Below, one piece after another: positions 47,686-58,442 of a DNA stretch of 64,000 bases. The translations under genes and the position numbers were made by a program. This DNA comes from Coriolopsis trogii. Taxonomy: Eukaryota; Basidiomycota; Agaricomycetes; Polyporales; Polyporaceae. Where the stretch lies: positions 1,178,001-1,242,000 of the forward strand of contig JAHYIO010000023.1 of the NCBI GenBank assembly GCA_020543525.1. The letters run 5' to 3'. The notes under the pieces were generated by a model. The model ran no database searches. It was not told where the DNA came from and saw only the letters and a program-made list of their open reading frames with translations. The first letter of the stretch is position 1. Each line of letters starts with the position of its first letter.

Positions 47686-48549
47686 TCAGGTCGCGGACGT
47701 CGCTCGTTCGAGCTCACGTTTGACGAGATGGAAGCGGTCGACCACGATCTGGACAATGTCCCTCCATTCTGTCATCGCCCCCAGTCCTGGCGAAGAGGGT
47801 GAGCGGGTGCACCAACCGCTAAATGCCTCAAAGGAACCACACTCACCGATGTCGCCGCATGCAAGCTTCTTCCCTATGGGCCCGACGACGTTGTATCCGA
47901 CGACTTCCCGAACGGTTCGCAGGTGCTGCTCGGTAAGCGGGTGCTCATACATGAGCGTGTTCATCGCAGGGAAGACGTAGGTCGGAGTGGTCGGGGCGAG
48001 AGCTCGAAGAAGAGACGTCTGGCAGATGTGTGTGAGACGAGATCGAAGATAACCACTGCAGGCCGGTACTGACCGCGAGGTTGTCGCAGATCCCGTTGGC
48101 TATTTTGGACAGCGTGTTGGCGGAACATGGCGCGACGAGCACGACGTCGGCCCAGCGTCGAAGCTCGATGTGCAAAATTGGGTCTCCAATTTTGTACTCT
48201 CCCTGTCAAGTAGGATTTAGCCGACTGCTGCTCAAGCGGGCTCATTTCTTCCTCACGTATGGACCCCACTCGTCCTGATTTCGCCAGATCCTGACTCCCG
48301 CCCGACCGATCTCATCATGGTCGTAGAAAGACAGGGAAGCCTCGGTGGCTACCACCTCAACTTTCACCCTGTCATACTAGACAAACTCTGAGCATTGTTG
48401 CAACAAGACTGAGACTGAAAGGTACGCACGGAGAGCAGTTCGGCGACAATCAACGGTGCTTTGATAGAGGCAACACTTCCAGTGGTAATGAGGACAACGT
48501 GGGTGTGGCCGTCTGACCGCTCGTTCTCAGCCACAAACTTACGCTGCAT
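47686..48549 (-). CDS. Phosphopantothenoylcysteine decarboxylase (HAL3/CoaC flavoprotein)
   Basis: FMN enzyme of CoA synthesis, converting phosphopantothenoylcysteine to phosphopantetheine. The ATG at 48547-48549 opens MQRKFVAENERSDGHTHVVL, then ITTGSVASIKAPLIVAELLS, the FMN-binding N-terminus. Spliced exons give YDRVKVEVVATEASLSFYDH, GDPILHIELRRWADVVLVAP and CSANTLSKIANGICDNLA. The catalytic motif PAMNTLMYEHPLTEQHL carries the conserved Asn, and the ACGDIG loop carries the catalytic Cys. The last exon, after an intron at about 47800-47860, reads LGAMTEWRDIVQIVVDRFHL and ends in TGA at 47686-47688. About 220 residues, short like a monofunctional enzyme; it lacks the acidic tail of yeast Hal3/Vhs3. 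Its start is 229 bases from that of RNA1, read divergently. Confidence 0.93.
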
Positions 48550-48778
48550 GGTCACTTACTCTCTGTACGCTGTACGTTGCAGGAGCGAGATGGGAGCTGA
48601 CGTCGTGGTTAGCTTACTAGAGCAGTTGTGGCGGTGTTTGCTTAATGAGATCACGTGCTCGTCTGATCAGTTTCGGGTAAGCGGACGCGTCTTGGGCACG
48701 AAAACCTTTCTCTTCTCTGCCGCCACAACTCCTTGCTACACGACCACTCACACTCGCTCATACGCCTCTTTGTATACC
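48550..48778. promoter_or_regulatory. Bidirectional promoter, PPC decarboxylase and RNA1
   Basis: 229 bases between two divergent start codons, with a CT-rich leader before RNA1. It must serve both genes. No specific site identified. Confidence 0.5.
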
Positions 48779-50104
48779 ATGACTACCGTTCTTTCTCTGC
48801 TTGGACAAGGTCTCAAGCTCGATACCCGCGCCGACATAGCGCCTCACCTCGCGAAATATGATCCTACCGTGATCGAGGAGATCCACCTCGGAGGAAACAC
48901 TATCGGTGTCGAAGCCGCGCAGGCTCTGGCCGAGTTCTTGGCAAAGACGAATAAGCTTAGGGTGCGTGCTTAACTTGCTCTCGGATCTTCACAAGCTGGG
49001 CAGAAGTCTACCAATGCCCCGAGTCTGCTCGCCACAGTCTGCCAACCCAGTACTCATACGCCCGCGATCCTCCTTATCCAGATCGCCAACTTTGCGGACA
49101 TCTTCACCGGCAGGCTTATCAGCGAAATACCCCTCGCGCTCTCCGCGATCTGCGACTCGCTCATCGGCAAGTCCACGCTCGTCGAGATCGACCTCTCGGA
49201 CAACGCCTTCGGCGGCCGCTCCGTCGACCCGCTCGTCCCCTTCCTCTCCACCGCGCGCTCCCTCCGCGTCCTCAAACTGAACAACAACGGGCTCGGGCCC
49301 GCCGGCGGCGCCGTCATCGCCGACGCGCTCACCCGCCTCGCCGAGTCTCTCGAGACGGGCCAAAAGTCCAACCTCCGCACGATCATTTGCGGCCGGAACC
49401 GCCTCGAGGACGGCTCGGCGTCCGCCTGGGCCGCCGCGCTCAAGGCGCACGGCACGCTCGAAGAGGTGCGCATGCCCCAGAACGGCATCCGCATGGACGG
49501 CATCTCGTCCATCGTCCAGGGCCTCGCCGCGAACGCCGGCCTGCTCCACCTCGACCTCCAGGACAACACGTTCGCGGCGCAGGGCGCGAAGACGATGGCG
49601 GGCGAGCTCGGCCGCGGAGCGTGGCCGCTCCTGCGCGTGCTCAACCTGTCGGATTGTGTGATCGGCGAGGAGGGCGAGGTCTCTGCCGTCGTGGAGGCGC
49701 TCTCAAAGGGCCACACGACGCTCGAGATCCTCCAGCTGCAGAACGACAACCTGGAGTCTCAGGAGTTCGCGCTCCTCTCGGAAGCGGTGGCGAAGCTGCC
49801 GAAGCTCAAACGACTGGAGGCGCAGTGGAACGAGGTGGAGGAGGACGACGAGGCGGTGGCCGCGCTCTTGGCTGCGTTGCGAAAGCAGGGTGGCAAGCTT
49901 GTGATTAACGACGATGAAGAGGAGGAAGAAGAAGAAGAAGAAGAAGAAGAGAAGGAGGAGGCCGAGGAAGAAGAGGCACCGGCCGCGAAGACTGCACCCG
50001 CCATCGAGCCCTCTACGACCACTCCTGCATCGACGGAGAAAAACGCGGCCGACAAGGCGGCGGATGCGCTCGCAGACATGCTGGAAAAGGTGTCCATTCG
50101 GTGA
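48779..50104 (+). CDS. RNA1: Ran GTPase-activating protein (RNA1)
   Basis: Cytoplasmic activator of Ran GTP hydrolysis, needed for the nuclear transport gradient. Exon 1 (48779-48961) encodes MTTVLSLLGQGLKLDTRADI and IHLGGNTIGVEAAQALAEFL; the intron is 48962-49081; exon 2 runs to TGA 50102-50104, giving 401 residues, normal for the family. Leucine-rich repeats of RNA1 type follow in series: LVEIDLSDNAFGGRSVDPLV, LRVLKLNNNGLGPAGG, LRTIICGRNRLEDGSA, EVRMPQNGIRMDGISS, LLHLDLQDNTFAAQG, LRVLNLSDCVIGEEG, LEILQLQNDNLESQEF. The catalytic-site arginine of the family is expected near the N-terminus; I cannot fix it here. The C-terminus is an acidic tail (NDDEEEEEEEEEEEE) coded by a GAA/GAG microsatellite, then an Ala/Pro/Thr-rich end. 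Confidence 0.95.
49914..49980 (+). repeat. GAA/GAG microsatellite coding the acidic tail of RNA1
   Basis: Near-pure run of GAA and GAG codons in frame with RNA1, giving a polyglutamate tail. Its length is likely to vary between strains. Confidence 0.85.
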
Positions 50105-50385
50105 TACAGAGGGTCCGCTATCCTCGCGCGATAGAAGTCGTTGGCCTCAGGGTTTTGCTGGGAAGTTCTTGTGTTTTGTATCCTCACATCTTGGCTCTGC
50201 ACGCATGCACACATACAGTCCGGGAGCACAAACAATGTTGTAATACTTCTACGTAGCCATATCCATCTACAACATGTATACCAAGACGTTAACATCTACC
50301 GGAGCTTACATCGGTTCTTGACATCTAGGGTGTGTTCTATCGCAACCGCGCTTGAGACTGTAGTGTCACAGCCTCCTCCCCCGGC

Positions 50386-51564
50386 TCACGCTTGCGCCCC
50401 TGCCAACGAAGCTCTCGCAATCTCTTCGGGGCTTTTCCGGCGCGCAAAGACATGTATGTGCGCCAGCCCCGGGACGCTCTGCAGCCTCTGCAAAAGCCAC
50501 AGTTGTCAGTTAGTGCTCAATGGCGCATTCAGACCCGGATGCACACTGCACACTGCACCGGCACACCGCGCACTCACAGGAGGGTTCACGAACCACGCCG
50601 TCTCCCACTCGCGCTCGACCCACCTCCGCTTGATGAACGTCGCGATCTCCTCGCCGTACGCCTTGACCTGCCGTTCCTCCTCCTCCGTCCCGCGCGGGGA
50701 GCGGACGAGCTTGTCCAGGGTGATGCCCCAGTCTGCGAGCGACGGGAGGCATTCCGGGAGCAGACTCGGGGAAGGCGGTGGGGAGTCTGCGCCGGTGAAG
50801 CCCCACAGGCCGTCTTGGTGCAACCGCGCGGAGAGAGACGACTCGGACGGGGGAGGGAGGGACGGCGGGAAGATCGGCAGACGCGTCCAGATGAGACTGT
50901 GTTCGATCTCAGGAGGTACTACAGATGGGGATCAAAGTGAGGAAGAGCCGTCGAGTAAAGGACGTTTGCAGGCTGGGGAGACGCACCGGAGTACGGCCAA
51001 TCGTTCATGGCAATGAAATAGAGCTCTGGAGGGGTGTCGGCCGTGAAGTGCGTCGGTGCATCCGGCGGGATGGGTGGCAGCTCCTTCGGCAGCTCCTTAG
51101 GCTTCGTCGCGGCTGGGGACTCTCCTGAGGGACGCGGGGGATCAAGAGAGGATCGGATGAGGGAGAGAGTGTCAGGCTCGCCCCATCGTAGGCGATAGGT
51201 CAACAAGTAGTTGACTGCACACGTCGTTTTTAGCCATCGTTCTGGAGGGGCAGCGCAAACAGACGCACCTATGGTCCCATACTGCTCCTTGATACCTTTG
51301 GCCCATTCATCGTACCGGCGTTGGAGTTTCTTGTCTCGCTTGAGCAATCCAAGATCGCTGCTCCTTTCTCTCAGCACGAGAACTGCAGCAAGCAGAGCAG
51401 GTCAAGGCGCACCCAGAGTTCACGAAGACCTTGAGCTGCTTCCAGGTGAATTTGGCTGGGTAGTGTACGATGAGTTCCTCTTGGGTGGGAAGTCCAGTGC
51501 CGAGCGGAACAGTCTCTGGCAACAAGTCTGCAGTGGGACGTTGCCAGTTTGAAGTGACAGACAT
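50386..51564 (-). CDS. DUF3605 protein (GIG1-like)
   Basis: Fungal DUF3605 family; one Candida member (GIG1) is induced by N-acetylglucosamine, but biochemical function is unknown. Start ATG 51562-51564 (MSVTSNWQRPTADLLPETVP, then HYPAKFTWKQLKVFVNSG). Exons continue DLGLLKRDKKLQRRYDEWAK, GIKEQYGTIG, NYLLTYRLRWGEPDTL, a proline-rich insert, then PPELYFIAMNDWPYSGA, which is the diagnostic NDWPY motif, and IEHSLIWTRLPIFPP. The C-terminal half has YGEEIATFIKRRWVEREWET, AWFVNPP, then, after an intron at about 50500-50575, RLQSVPGLAHIHVFARRKSP. Stop TGA 50386-50388. The gene is complete, about 290 residues, with about five introns. Confidence 0.88.
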
Positions 51565-52030
51565 AGCAGACTAGAAGTGACTACCGGAGAATCAGAGAGC
51601 TTGATTGTGAGGGAGGAGGTAAAGGAAGTGTAGCCACGGCGCCGCCGCGACGTCGGAGACGACGACGCTACTACATATGGTGGTGAATCACTCAGCTCAA
51701 GGTTCAGTATCTGTTCAGGCCTCCAGATGCCAATGATCAGTCACATAGAGATGATGCGCGACCGTACACCAAAGGTGCAATTGGCGATGATGAGGGCGAG
51801 AGACTTGTATTAACTTGGGCCAGAATGTACAGGCCGCCGCGCCACTTGGGTTCGCACTCAGACCGGACATCTAACTGCGAGCAAAGTTATAGCCACCATG
51901 CTACGATCCATGATCTTCAGTGCGAAGTTCATAAATATCATACAACGCAGTACAATTGGGAACCAGTAAGGGCCGAGTCGAGCAGCACTTCTTGCAGTTT
52001 CACCTTGCAGTCACCCTTTCCAGGCAGTCC
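51565..52030. other. Intergenic region between DUF3605 gene and tyrosinase A
   Basis: Holds the promoter of the DUF3605 gene and the 3' flank of tyrosinase A. No other feature recognised. Confidence 0.55.
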
Positions 52031-54138
52031 TCAGTCGCTCGGGTTCGCTCCGCCTGGACGGCCGGACGTGATCTCGGGTATGTACCTCGTCTCCTCGACC
52101 ACAGGGAAGATTGCACCCTTGGGCAGGACAAATCGCACAGCAGCGACTATCACTTCCAACGAAGGCACTTCCTCGAACGGCACTTCGTACCCGTTCATCT
52201 GTGACAGTCCAGTGGTGTGTCGTTGGTCAGCGAATGCGATATAGTTGCCACGTTATAATTAAACCAAGTAGAAACTCACCAGGATACGCCAGCTCAAGTT
52301 GTCCTTCAAGTACGGTGTGACGACATGGGGTTCGAAAGTGTCCAGATTGGCCCGGGAGGCGAGAGTCTCCTGGAGTGGGACAAAGCCTTGAGTGATTGTG
52401 TCCAAGTTGTTGCGGCAGTTCTCGCATTGCTCTACAACGGTGTTGACGAACGTGAAGTGCCCCCCAACATAAGACGGCGCCAGCATCCATTCCTCGGGAT
52501 CCTCGGGTATGGGCCCGCCTAGGAAAATGAGTACGCTGAAGCTACCTCCGAGTTCATACTGTCCGATGCGGACTCGCACAGACCAGTCCCAGATGCCATC
52601 GGTTGCGCTCGGAGTCGGCAACTTCACTTGAGGAGCGTAGTTCTCCTGCACATGCTTCCATATGTGGCGGCGCATCTCCTCCGCGTCGTTCATGTCAAGG
52701 CCATTGAAGTCCGGATAGGTGTATCCAAACTGAAGTGTCTGCACACTTTCAGCGGAGGTCCAAAATGAGTTGTCAGTATTCCAAAACGGAGTAAGGCCTA
52801 AACACATCATAGCGTGAGCGTCGTGATATGTTCATTCAGTAGGAGTAGTACATCATACCCGTGTTATTGTCAATTTTTGAGCCCTTAGGGATTGTGAACG
52901 ACCCTTTTTCGGCGTCGCCAGGGATAACCCAAACACCGGGATTGAGGGCAGCCCATAGCGCAAGTAGCCGGTCCACTTGTGCGTGATGGAGGTAGAATAT
53001 AGGGTCAAACCCTGTAAGGGGATGAGTGATCTGTACTATTTGCTTCAAACAATACCTCATACCTGCGTAGGAGACGTTTTTCATGTGTCCTGTGGCCACT
53101 TCCTTGTCCTGCGACCATGTCTTCCCTATCGGAGGAGCATTCCCACCACACAGATTGTGTATTGCGTTGTGGATACCCTCCAAGCTGTTGGCATTTCCTG
53201 GTCCAGACACGGTGCGGCTGAACTCATCCCATCGGTGTACCTTTCCAAACATGCCGCCCGTCATCTCCCTGATGAGGGATTGATTGTGGGCGAGGTTTCT
53301 ATGGGCATGCAGATGACGCCTCTTATCAACACCAGTTAAATATAACAGACTCACTTCTCTAACACATCTGGCCTACTTTCGGCGTCGGCGTTCCCGGACG
53401 ACGGCCAGCGCAGTGTTGTCTCCCATGAATCAAAGGGTCGTCCAAAGGAATCATGGATGGGATGGAAGCGATATCTGAGGAGGGGATTGTCGACTTCGTA
53501 ACGCTTGCCGTCGGCTTTGGTGATCGTAACGGATTTCATCGAGATGATTTCGGGAGGAGGCACGATGTTCTTCACCCAGTCCCAGAAAGGTTGACGCAGC
53601 GCGGCGGCAGCATCGACCCAACCATTTCTGTCGACTTCGTATGTCTTGGCGAGTATCACCGCCTGTTCCTGTAGAATTTGCTATAATGAACAATAAGGTG
53701 GTGAGACTGTGAGTTTGGCCATTTGAGGAGACAACTAGTGCTTACCTCAAAAGCTACGACATATGGCCTGTGCCAGGTCGGGAAGAGGAAGGTCATGTGA
53801 GTACAGTATCCTTTCCACTGCTTGCGCTCGTCTGCATCATTATCAGATCCAGCACCATTCCACGGCTGGAAAGGGAGGCCATGGATGCCGCCAATCTGGA
53901 AGAATGCTTTTAAGCTCTTGTCTTGATCCATGCGACATATGTTATCTAGCTCAAACTACGAGTGAGGCGACGATGTTACGCGTGTTGAACAGTGGAGTGA
54001 ATACGGACCGAGCGCCTGGATGTACAGGGAGAACATCTTTTCCTCCTTCACGAAGTCGTTGATTTCCAGACGGTTCGGCGCTGATGGCAGGAACGGTGGA
54101 GGTATTGGTGCGCCTCGAATGATGTACGGTGGAGCCAT
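52031..54138 (-). CDS. Tyrosinase A (type-3 copper polyphenol oxidase)
   Basis: Oxidises monophenols and o-diphenols to quinones, feeding melanin synthesis. The first in-frame ATG is 54136-54138 (MAPPYIIRGAPIPPPFLPSA, then PNRLEINDFVKEEKMFSLYI). CuA ligands: GGIHGLPF, then [17 protein letters not shown] with the thioether Cys-x-His. CuB ligands: NSLEGIHNAIHNL and FDPIFYLHHAQVDRLLALWA. The core ends with FGYTYPDFNGL (the Y/FxY motif). A short linker (about 20 residues) leads to the C-terminal shielding domain with YELGGSFSVLIFLGG, a CENC (CxxC) motif, and the last exon MNGYEVPFEEVPSLEVIVAA ... GRPGGANPSD, TGA 52031-52033. About seven introns. There is no signal peptide, so it is likely made as a latent intracellular proenzyme. 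All six copper histidines are present. Confidence 0.95.
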
Positions 54139-55043
54139 GCCTGTTTCGAGAGTGAATGCGCTGGATGGCGACTCATACAACGCACGTCCGTTCTTATAGC
54201 AGTTGTGTCAGACCGGCTGGCAGTGGTACTCATTGGCCAAAGGGATGTTTAGATTGATGAGAAAATCGCCTCCGGAGCTAGGAACCCTCCTTGACTCTGG
54301 AAGCGAGTAGAGCGGCACATATCTCACGTCCATCAGAGCTGCCCTGTTACGAGTATCCCAATCAGCCAATCAAATACTTCTAGCAAAGAGGTGAATGTCG
54401 CGAGAAGATCGTCGGCCCCGGGTGGGGGCAGCTGTTCACTACATTCTGCGAGAGGGAGTAGTGTGCGATTCATAGAGATACGACCGGAGCTCCATACCTT
54501 CGATGGCAGCTATGAGTATACGCGACACCTTTCGAACGTCCGCATTCGGACGTTGCCCCTGCCGGGCAGTGTCAAAAGGCACGAACCTTGTTACCAGTCG
54601 TCGGCCGGCCTTTTCATACTGAAAATGTGCACTAGACCGAAAGAGTTGTGTTCAAATTGACTATCAAAATTCAAATTCGGATTTTTTTTTGGCCTGAATG
54701 AGCAATTTTGTAAGTCCTGCAATGCTCCACTGCAAGCGCTGTAAGTACCAGTTCATAACGGCATGAAGCAAATACGCAAACTCACCGGTTTAGGAATGCA
54801 TGACGATGTGACACGTCAAGACACGCATTGTCGCAAAGCAACTAATATCGCATAGCATTAGTGCCTCATGGATCATAAAGGCTGGGGCCAAATCATGAAT
54901 GGTGCAAGACGTGACGATACATAGTACAAAAGGATATATGGATTGATACCATGTCCGTCAACGCGCTGCCACAGGTGTCAAACGTCGATGTCCAGCATAG
55001 TACACATACCGACCTGAACGCACGTTGCCGCATGCATATTGTA
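54139..55043. other. Intergenic region between the two tyrosinases
   Basis: Promoter of tyrosinase A and 3' flank of tyrosinase B. A minus-strand GGCCAAT (CCAAT box) at about 54233-54239 and a GCTATAAG element at about 54194-54201 lie 95 and 57 nt upstream of the ATG of tyrosinase A. A T-run occurs at about 54681-54690. Confidence 0.5.
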
Positions 55044-57223
55044 TCACTGCGTCTCGTGCGATCCGCCCTGACGGCCACCAGTCACGTCGTGATGGAATAC
55101 AGGCTCTTCCGGGACAGGGAAGGGGGCGCCAGGCGGAAGTGCAAGCTTCGTTGCAACCACCGTGACCTCGAGCGAGGGTACATCCTCCAACGGTATTGCG
55201 ACTCCAGTAACCTGAGACAGAGGTCAGAATCATTGATGTTGGCCAATCTGACCACAGCTCTGTCTCACCTTCTGTATACGCCACTGGAGGTTACGTTGCA
55301 AGTACGGCTTGACCGCAAGGGGCTCAAAGCTATCCAGGCCCGAGTGCGTTGCAATAGCCTCATTGAGGTGCACGAAGCCCTCAATGACGATGTAGCGCTG
55401 CCTGCGACAGTTCCCGCACCGCTCCGGGGAGCTATTGACGAACGCGTGGTGCGCGCCGACGTAATTTGGACTCGTGCGCCAGTCAGCCGGGTTTTCGGGC
55501 ACCGTCCCGAGAAACAGCAGCACGCTGAAGCTGCCCCCTACTTCGTACTTCTTGACCCTGATACGAGCAGTCCACTCCCAGTACTGGGAAGAGAGGGTGA
55601 CATGACTGTGTCTCGTTTGTGTAACTAAAGCATCGGGTTCGCCTTCGGTGCGGGTAAGAGCGCGAAGGCCTTGTGTCGTCGACGAGGATTCCGAGGGCTT
55701 GATATCCTGTGGAATGTCGACTGACGTCTGGGATATATCGCTGGCTAATGCGGTGGTAGGAGCTGACATGAGTGTCGCGCGTGAGCGACCGCCGTATAGC
55801 TGATTGACGACTTGAGCAATATGGGCCTTCACAGCGGCAGTGTCGCTCAGATCTAGTCCATTGAACTCTGGGTAAGAGTACCCGAGCTGGGTCGGAACCA
55901 CTCCTATGGTGTTCGACGACGTCCAGAACGTGTTCTGAGTGATCCAGAAGGGTGTCAAGGCTTGATGAACCTCCTGTCAGCACCGGCAAAAATGTATGTC
56001 GTGTGGTACGTACGTGTACTCTTGTCGACGGTTTCGCCGTCGTGGATAGTGAATGTTCCATCATCTTCGCGCGATTCATTCACCCATACTCCCGGATTCA
56101 AGGCGGACCAGAGCGCGAGAATGCGATCCACCTGACAGTGATGCAGGAAGAAAATGGGGTCGAAACCTTGCAGGGAGTCAATCGACAATCGATTCGGTTG
56201 CAGTGACGATAGGGCGTACCTGCAACTGAAGGATCGCTCATGTGTCCGTTACCACCAACGTCGACGTGAATACCATCATGGATGGCTTCCAAACTGTTGC
56301 TCGAGCTTCCACCGTCATCCGGGGTATGGTTGCTGAACGCAGGCCAAGTGTGAACTCGAGTCAGCAAGTTATACGTCTTCGAGGTGATATCCGACTGGTC
56401 GGCCTGCAGAGTCCTGTGGTATGTCATGAGCCAACAAGTCTCTAGCTGAAAGTATTATGTGACCTTCTCAGAGATGAGACGTTATCCTTGGCGTTCGAGC
56501 TGAAGGAATCCGGATGTCTGAACGTTGTCGGCCAGTTACTATAGGGTCGAGGGAAGGTGGGCTCGATAGGGTGGAAGCGATAGTGGTAAAGAGGGTTGTC
56601 GACCTTCGTACGCTTCCCATCGGGAGTAGTGATAGTGACCGTCGTCAGAGATATCACTTCGGCGGGAGGGACAGCGTTCTCCGCCCAATCCCAGAAGGGC
56701 TGACGAAGGTTGTTCGCAGCATTCTGCCAGCGTGACTTGTCTTCCGTGTACGTATTGGCGATCGCCATCGCATGCCTTTGGAGGATTTGCTATACCAACC
56801 AATATCCCAATGAGTACGTTTTGGACGCAGGTAGGGTGAGCGTGAACGATACGAACCTCATATAGGGCTACGTAAGGCCGATGCCACGTCGGAAACAGCA
56901 CCGAGCCATGAGTGCAGTAGCCAGCCGCCTCAGCAGGATCGCTCTCGCCAGCACCATCCCAGGCGACGTAGGGTAGACCATGTATACCTCCGATTTGGAA
57001 GAATGAGGTTAACTCTTCCTGCGAAGACTTCGACATCGCATCTGATTCCACAAGAAGTCAGCGGTGTTGCTCGGAAGCGTAAAAGGTTGCAAGTACCCAA
57101 GGCTTGGATGTAAAGCGAGAACAACTCTTCGTTCTTGACAAAGGCATTGATCTCCAGACGGTTGGGGGCGGCAGCACCCTGAGTTTGTCCTCCAGATGGG
57201 CCAGTCACGATGATATGAGACAT
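55044..57223 (-). CDS. Tyrosinase B (type-3 copper polyphenol oxidase)
   Basis: Same enzyme class as its neighbour. The start ATG 57221-57223 opens [20 protein letters not shown], the canonical N-terminus of polypore tyrosinases; [20 protein letters not shown] follows. CuA: GGIHGLPY and [17 protein letters not shown]. Cu[16 protein letters not shown] and [20 protein letters not shown]. The core ends [11 protein letters not shown]. The linker is long, Ser/Thr-rich and about 60 residues, the likely activation-cleavage zone. The C-terminal domain has [16 protein letters not shown], a CGNC motif and, in the last exon, [20 protein letters not shown] ... [15 protein letters not shown] 55044-55046. 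All six copper histidines and the Cys-His pair are seen. About seven introns. It is closer to known polypore tyrosinases than copy A is. Confidence 0.96.
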
Positions 57224-58442
57224 GATGTGCGCGGAGTCGGAGTAGAGTCGGAAATTAAAGTGGGATCTCGATATGTTCGCGTGCGTAATGTGAGGTTAAA
57301 TGGATCGTACCTCTGTCGTGTCTTTTTGGCCACTTTATATACTCTGTCAGGACCTCAGTTGACCGCGGGTGGAGGCCAGCTGTTCAATGCTGAAACATAG
57401 GGCAGCCATCGGATTGCGCTCAAGGCGAGAGCCGGCTAGCAAGTGGAATGTTGTAACACTGTTTGCATTGCGCGCATGACCTGACCATAACCGTAACGGT
57501 CAGCTCCGACTGTTGCATCTCTCGCGCTACACCACGTACTATAGCCTCGACAATGCATAGCCTCTCAGCCACTGAAGTCAGGACCTGCGGACCTCATGCC
57601 ACAGCCGTAAGGCTCCATGCTGGGGCCTGCAGATGTCTATACATGCACTCCAAGCTAGGTAGTGGGTCCCCACATATGTCATGATCGTTGTACCATGAAG
57701 CTCTCATGGCTGCGTTGTACACTTCAGTAGCTTCCGACGGAGTCCACCAGCGAAACGCTGAACGTTTGCAAGTGTTTCGCCCGCGTTTTTTGCTCAAGCT
57801 ATGCCATAAGCGGTACCCGCCGCGCATGACTCCTTGATCATGGGTCTTCGTCCGCAGGTGCAAGATTCCCGGATGACGTGTCTCCATTCCAACCCATGCT
57901 AGCAAGGCCGGCATACGGTACTGCGGTGCCGTACAACCGATGCAGACTGGAGTGAAAAACTCGTCGCCGATTCTGCACGGCACCAGCTTTAACCCCGCTG
58001 ATACACGATCCCAGCCAATTATGAGTCAGCATCTCTTGCATGATTGGAAACGGTGAGACGTATGGCAGTTCGTACTGAAGCTCCCGTTGATATCCATATA
58101 GATCGTCCACACAGAGCGACAAGTCAACCTCAACGACGTCGACTAGACTCCCCGTAGGCGAGCTGTATGGCAGCACGAGACATAGGAAACATACAGTCGA
58201 GATTGTCCAATGTCATGGAGCTCACCGTAATCTGTTTAATAACTTTCAATGCCATTGTCTACATAAGACAGCATAGAGTGCTGCGTTGTACCGTTGACTA
58301 GCGGAACGTAATGTAGGCTATCAAGAAAGAGGAGGGCTGCAAGAAACCATAGTAAGCGCAAGTGACAACAACACAAAACCAGAGACGGAATAGCGACAAC
58401 ACCAGTAAGAAAAAAGGGAAGCCAGTGGACATCAGTTCCTCA
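57224..58442. other. Intergenic region upstream of tyrosinase B
   Basis: About 1.2 kb with the promoter and leader of tyrosinase B at its left end and the 3' flank of the Rad60-like gene at its right. A 129-codon minus-strand frame at 57594-57983 has no protein-like features. Confidence 0.55.
57334..57341 (-). promoter_or_regulatory. TATA box of tyrosinase B
   Basis: TATATAAA on the minus strand about 112 nt upstream of the ATG at 57223, with a GGCCAAA just downstream. Confidence 0.5.

Noticed and set aside
54951..55628. 225-codon plus-strand frame
   Set aside because: Antisense to the last exons of tyrosinase B, whose protein sequence is clearly recognisable.
57594..57983. 129-codon minus-strand frame upstream of tyrosinase B
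   Set aside because: No conserved motif, no start context, no splice support; random-looking composition.
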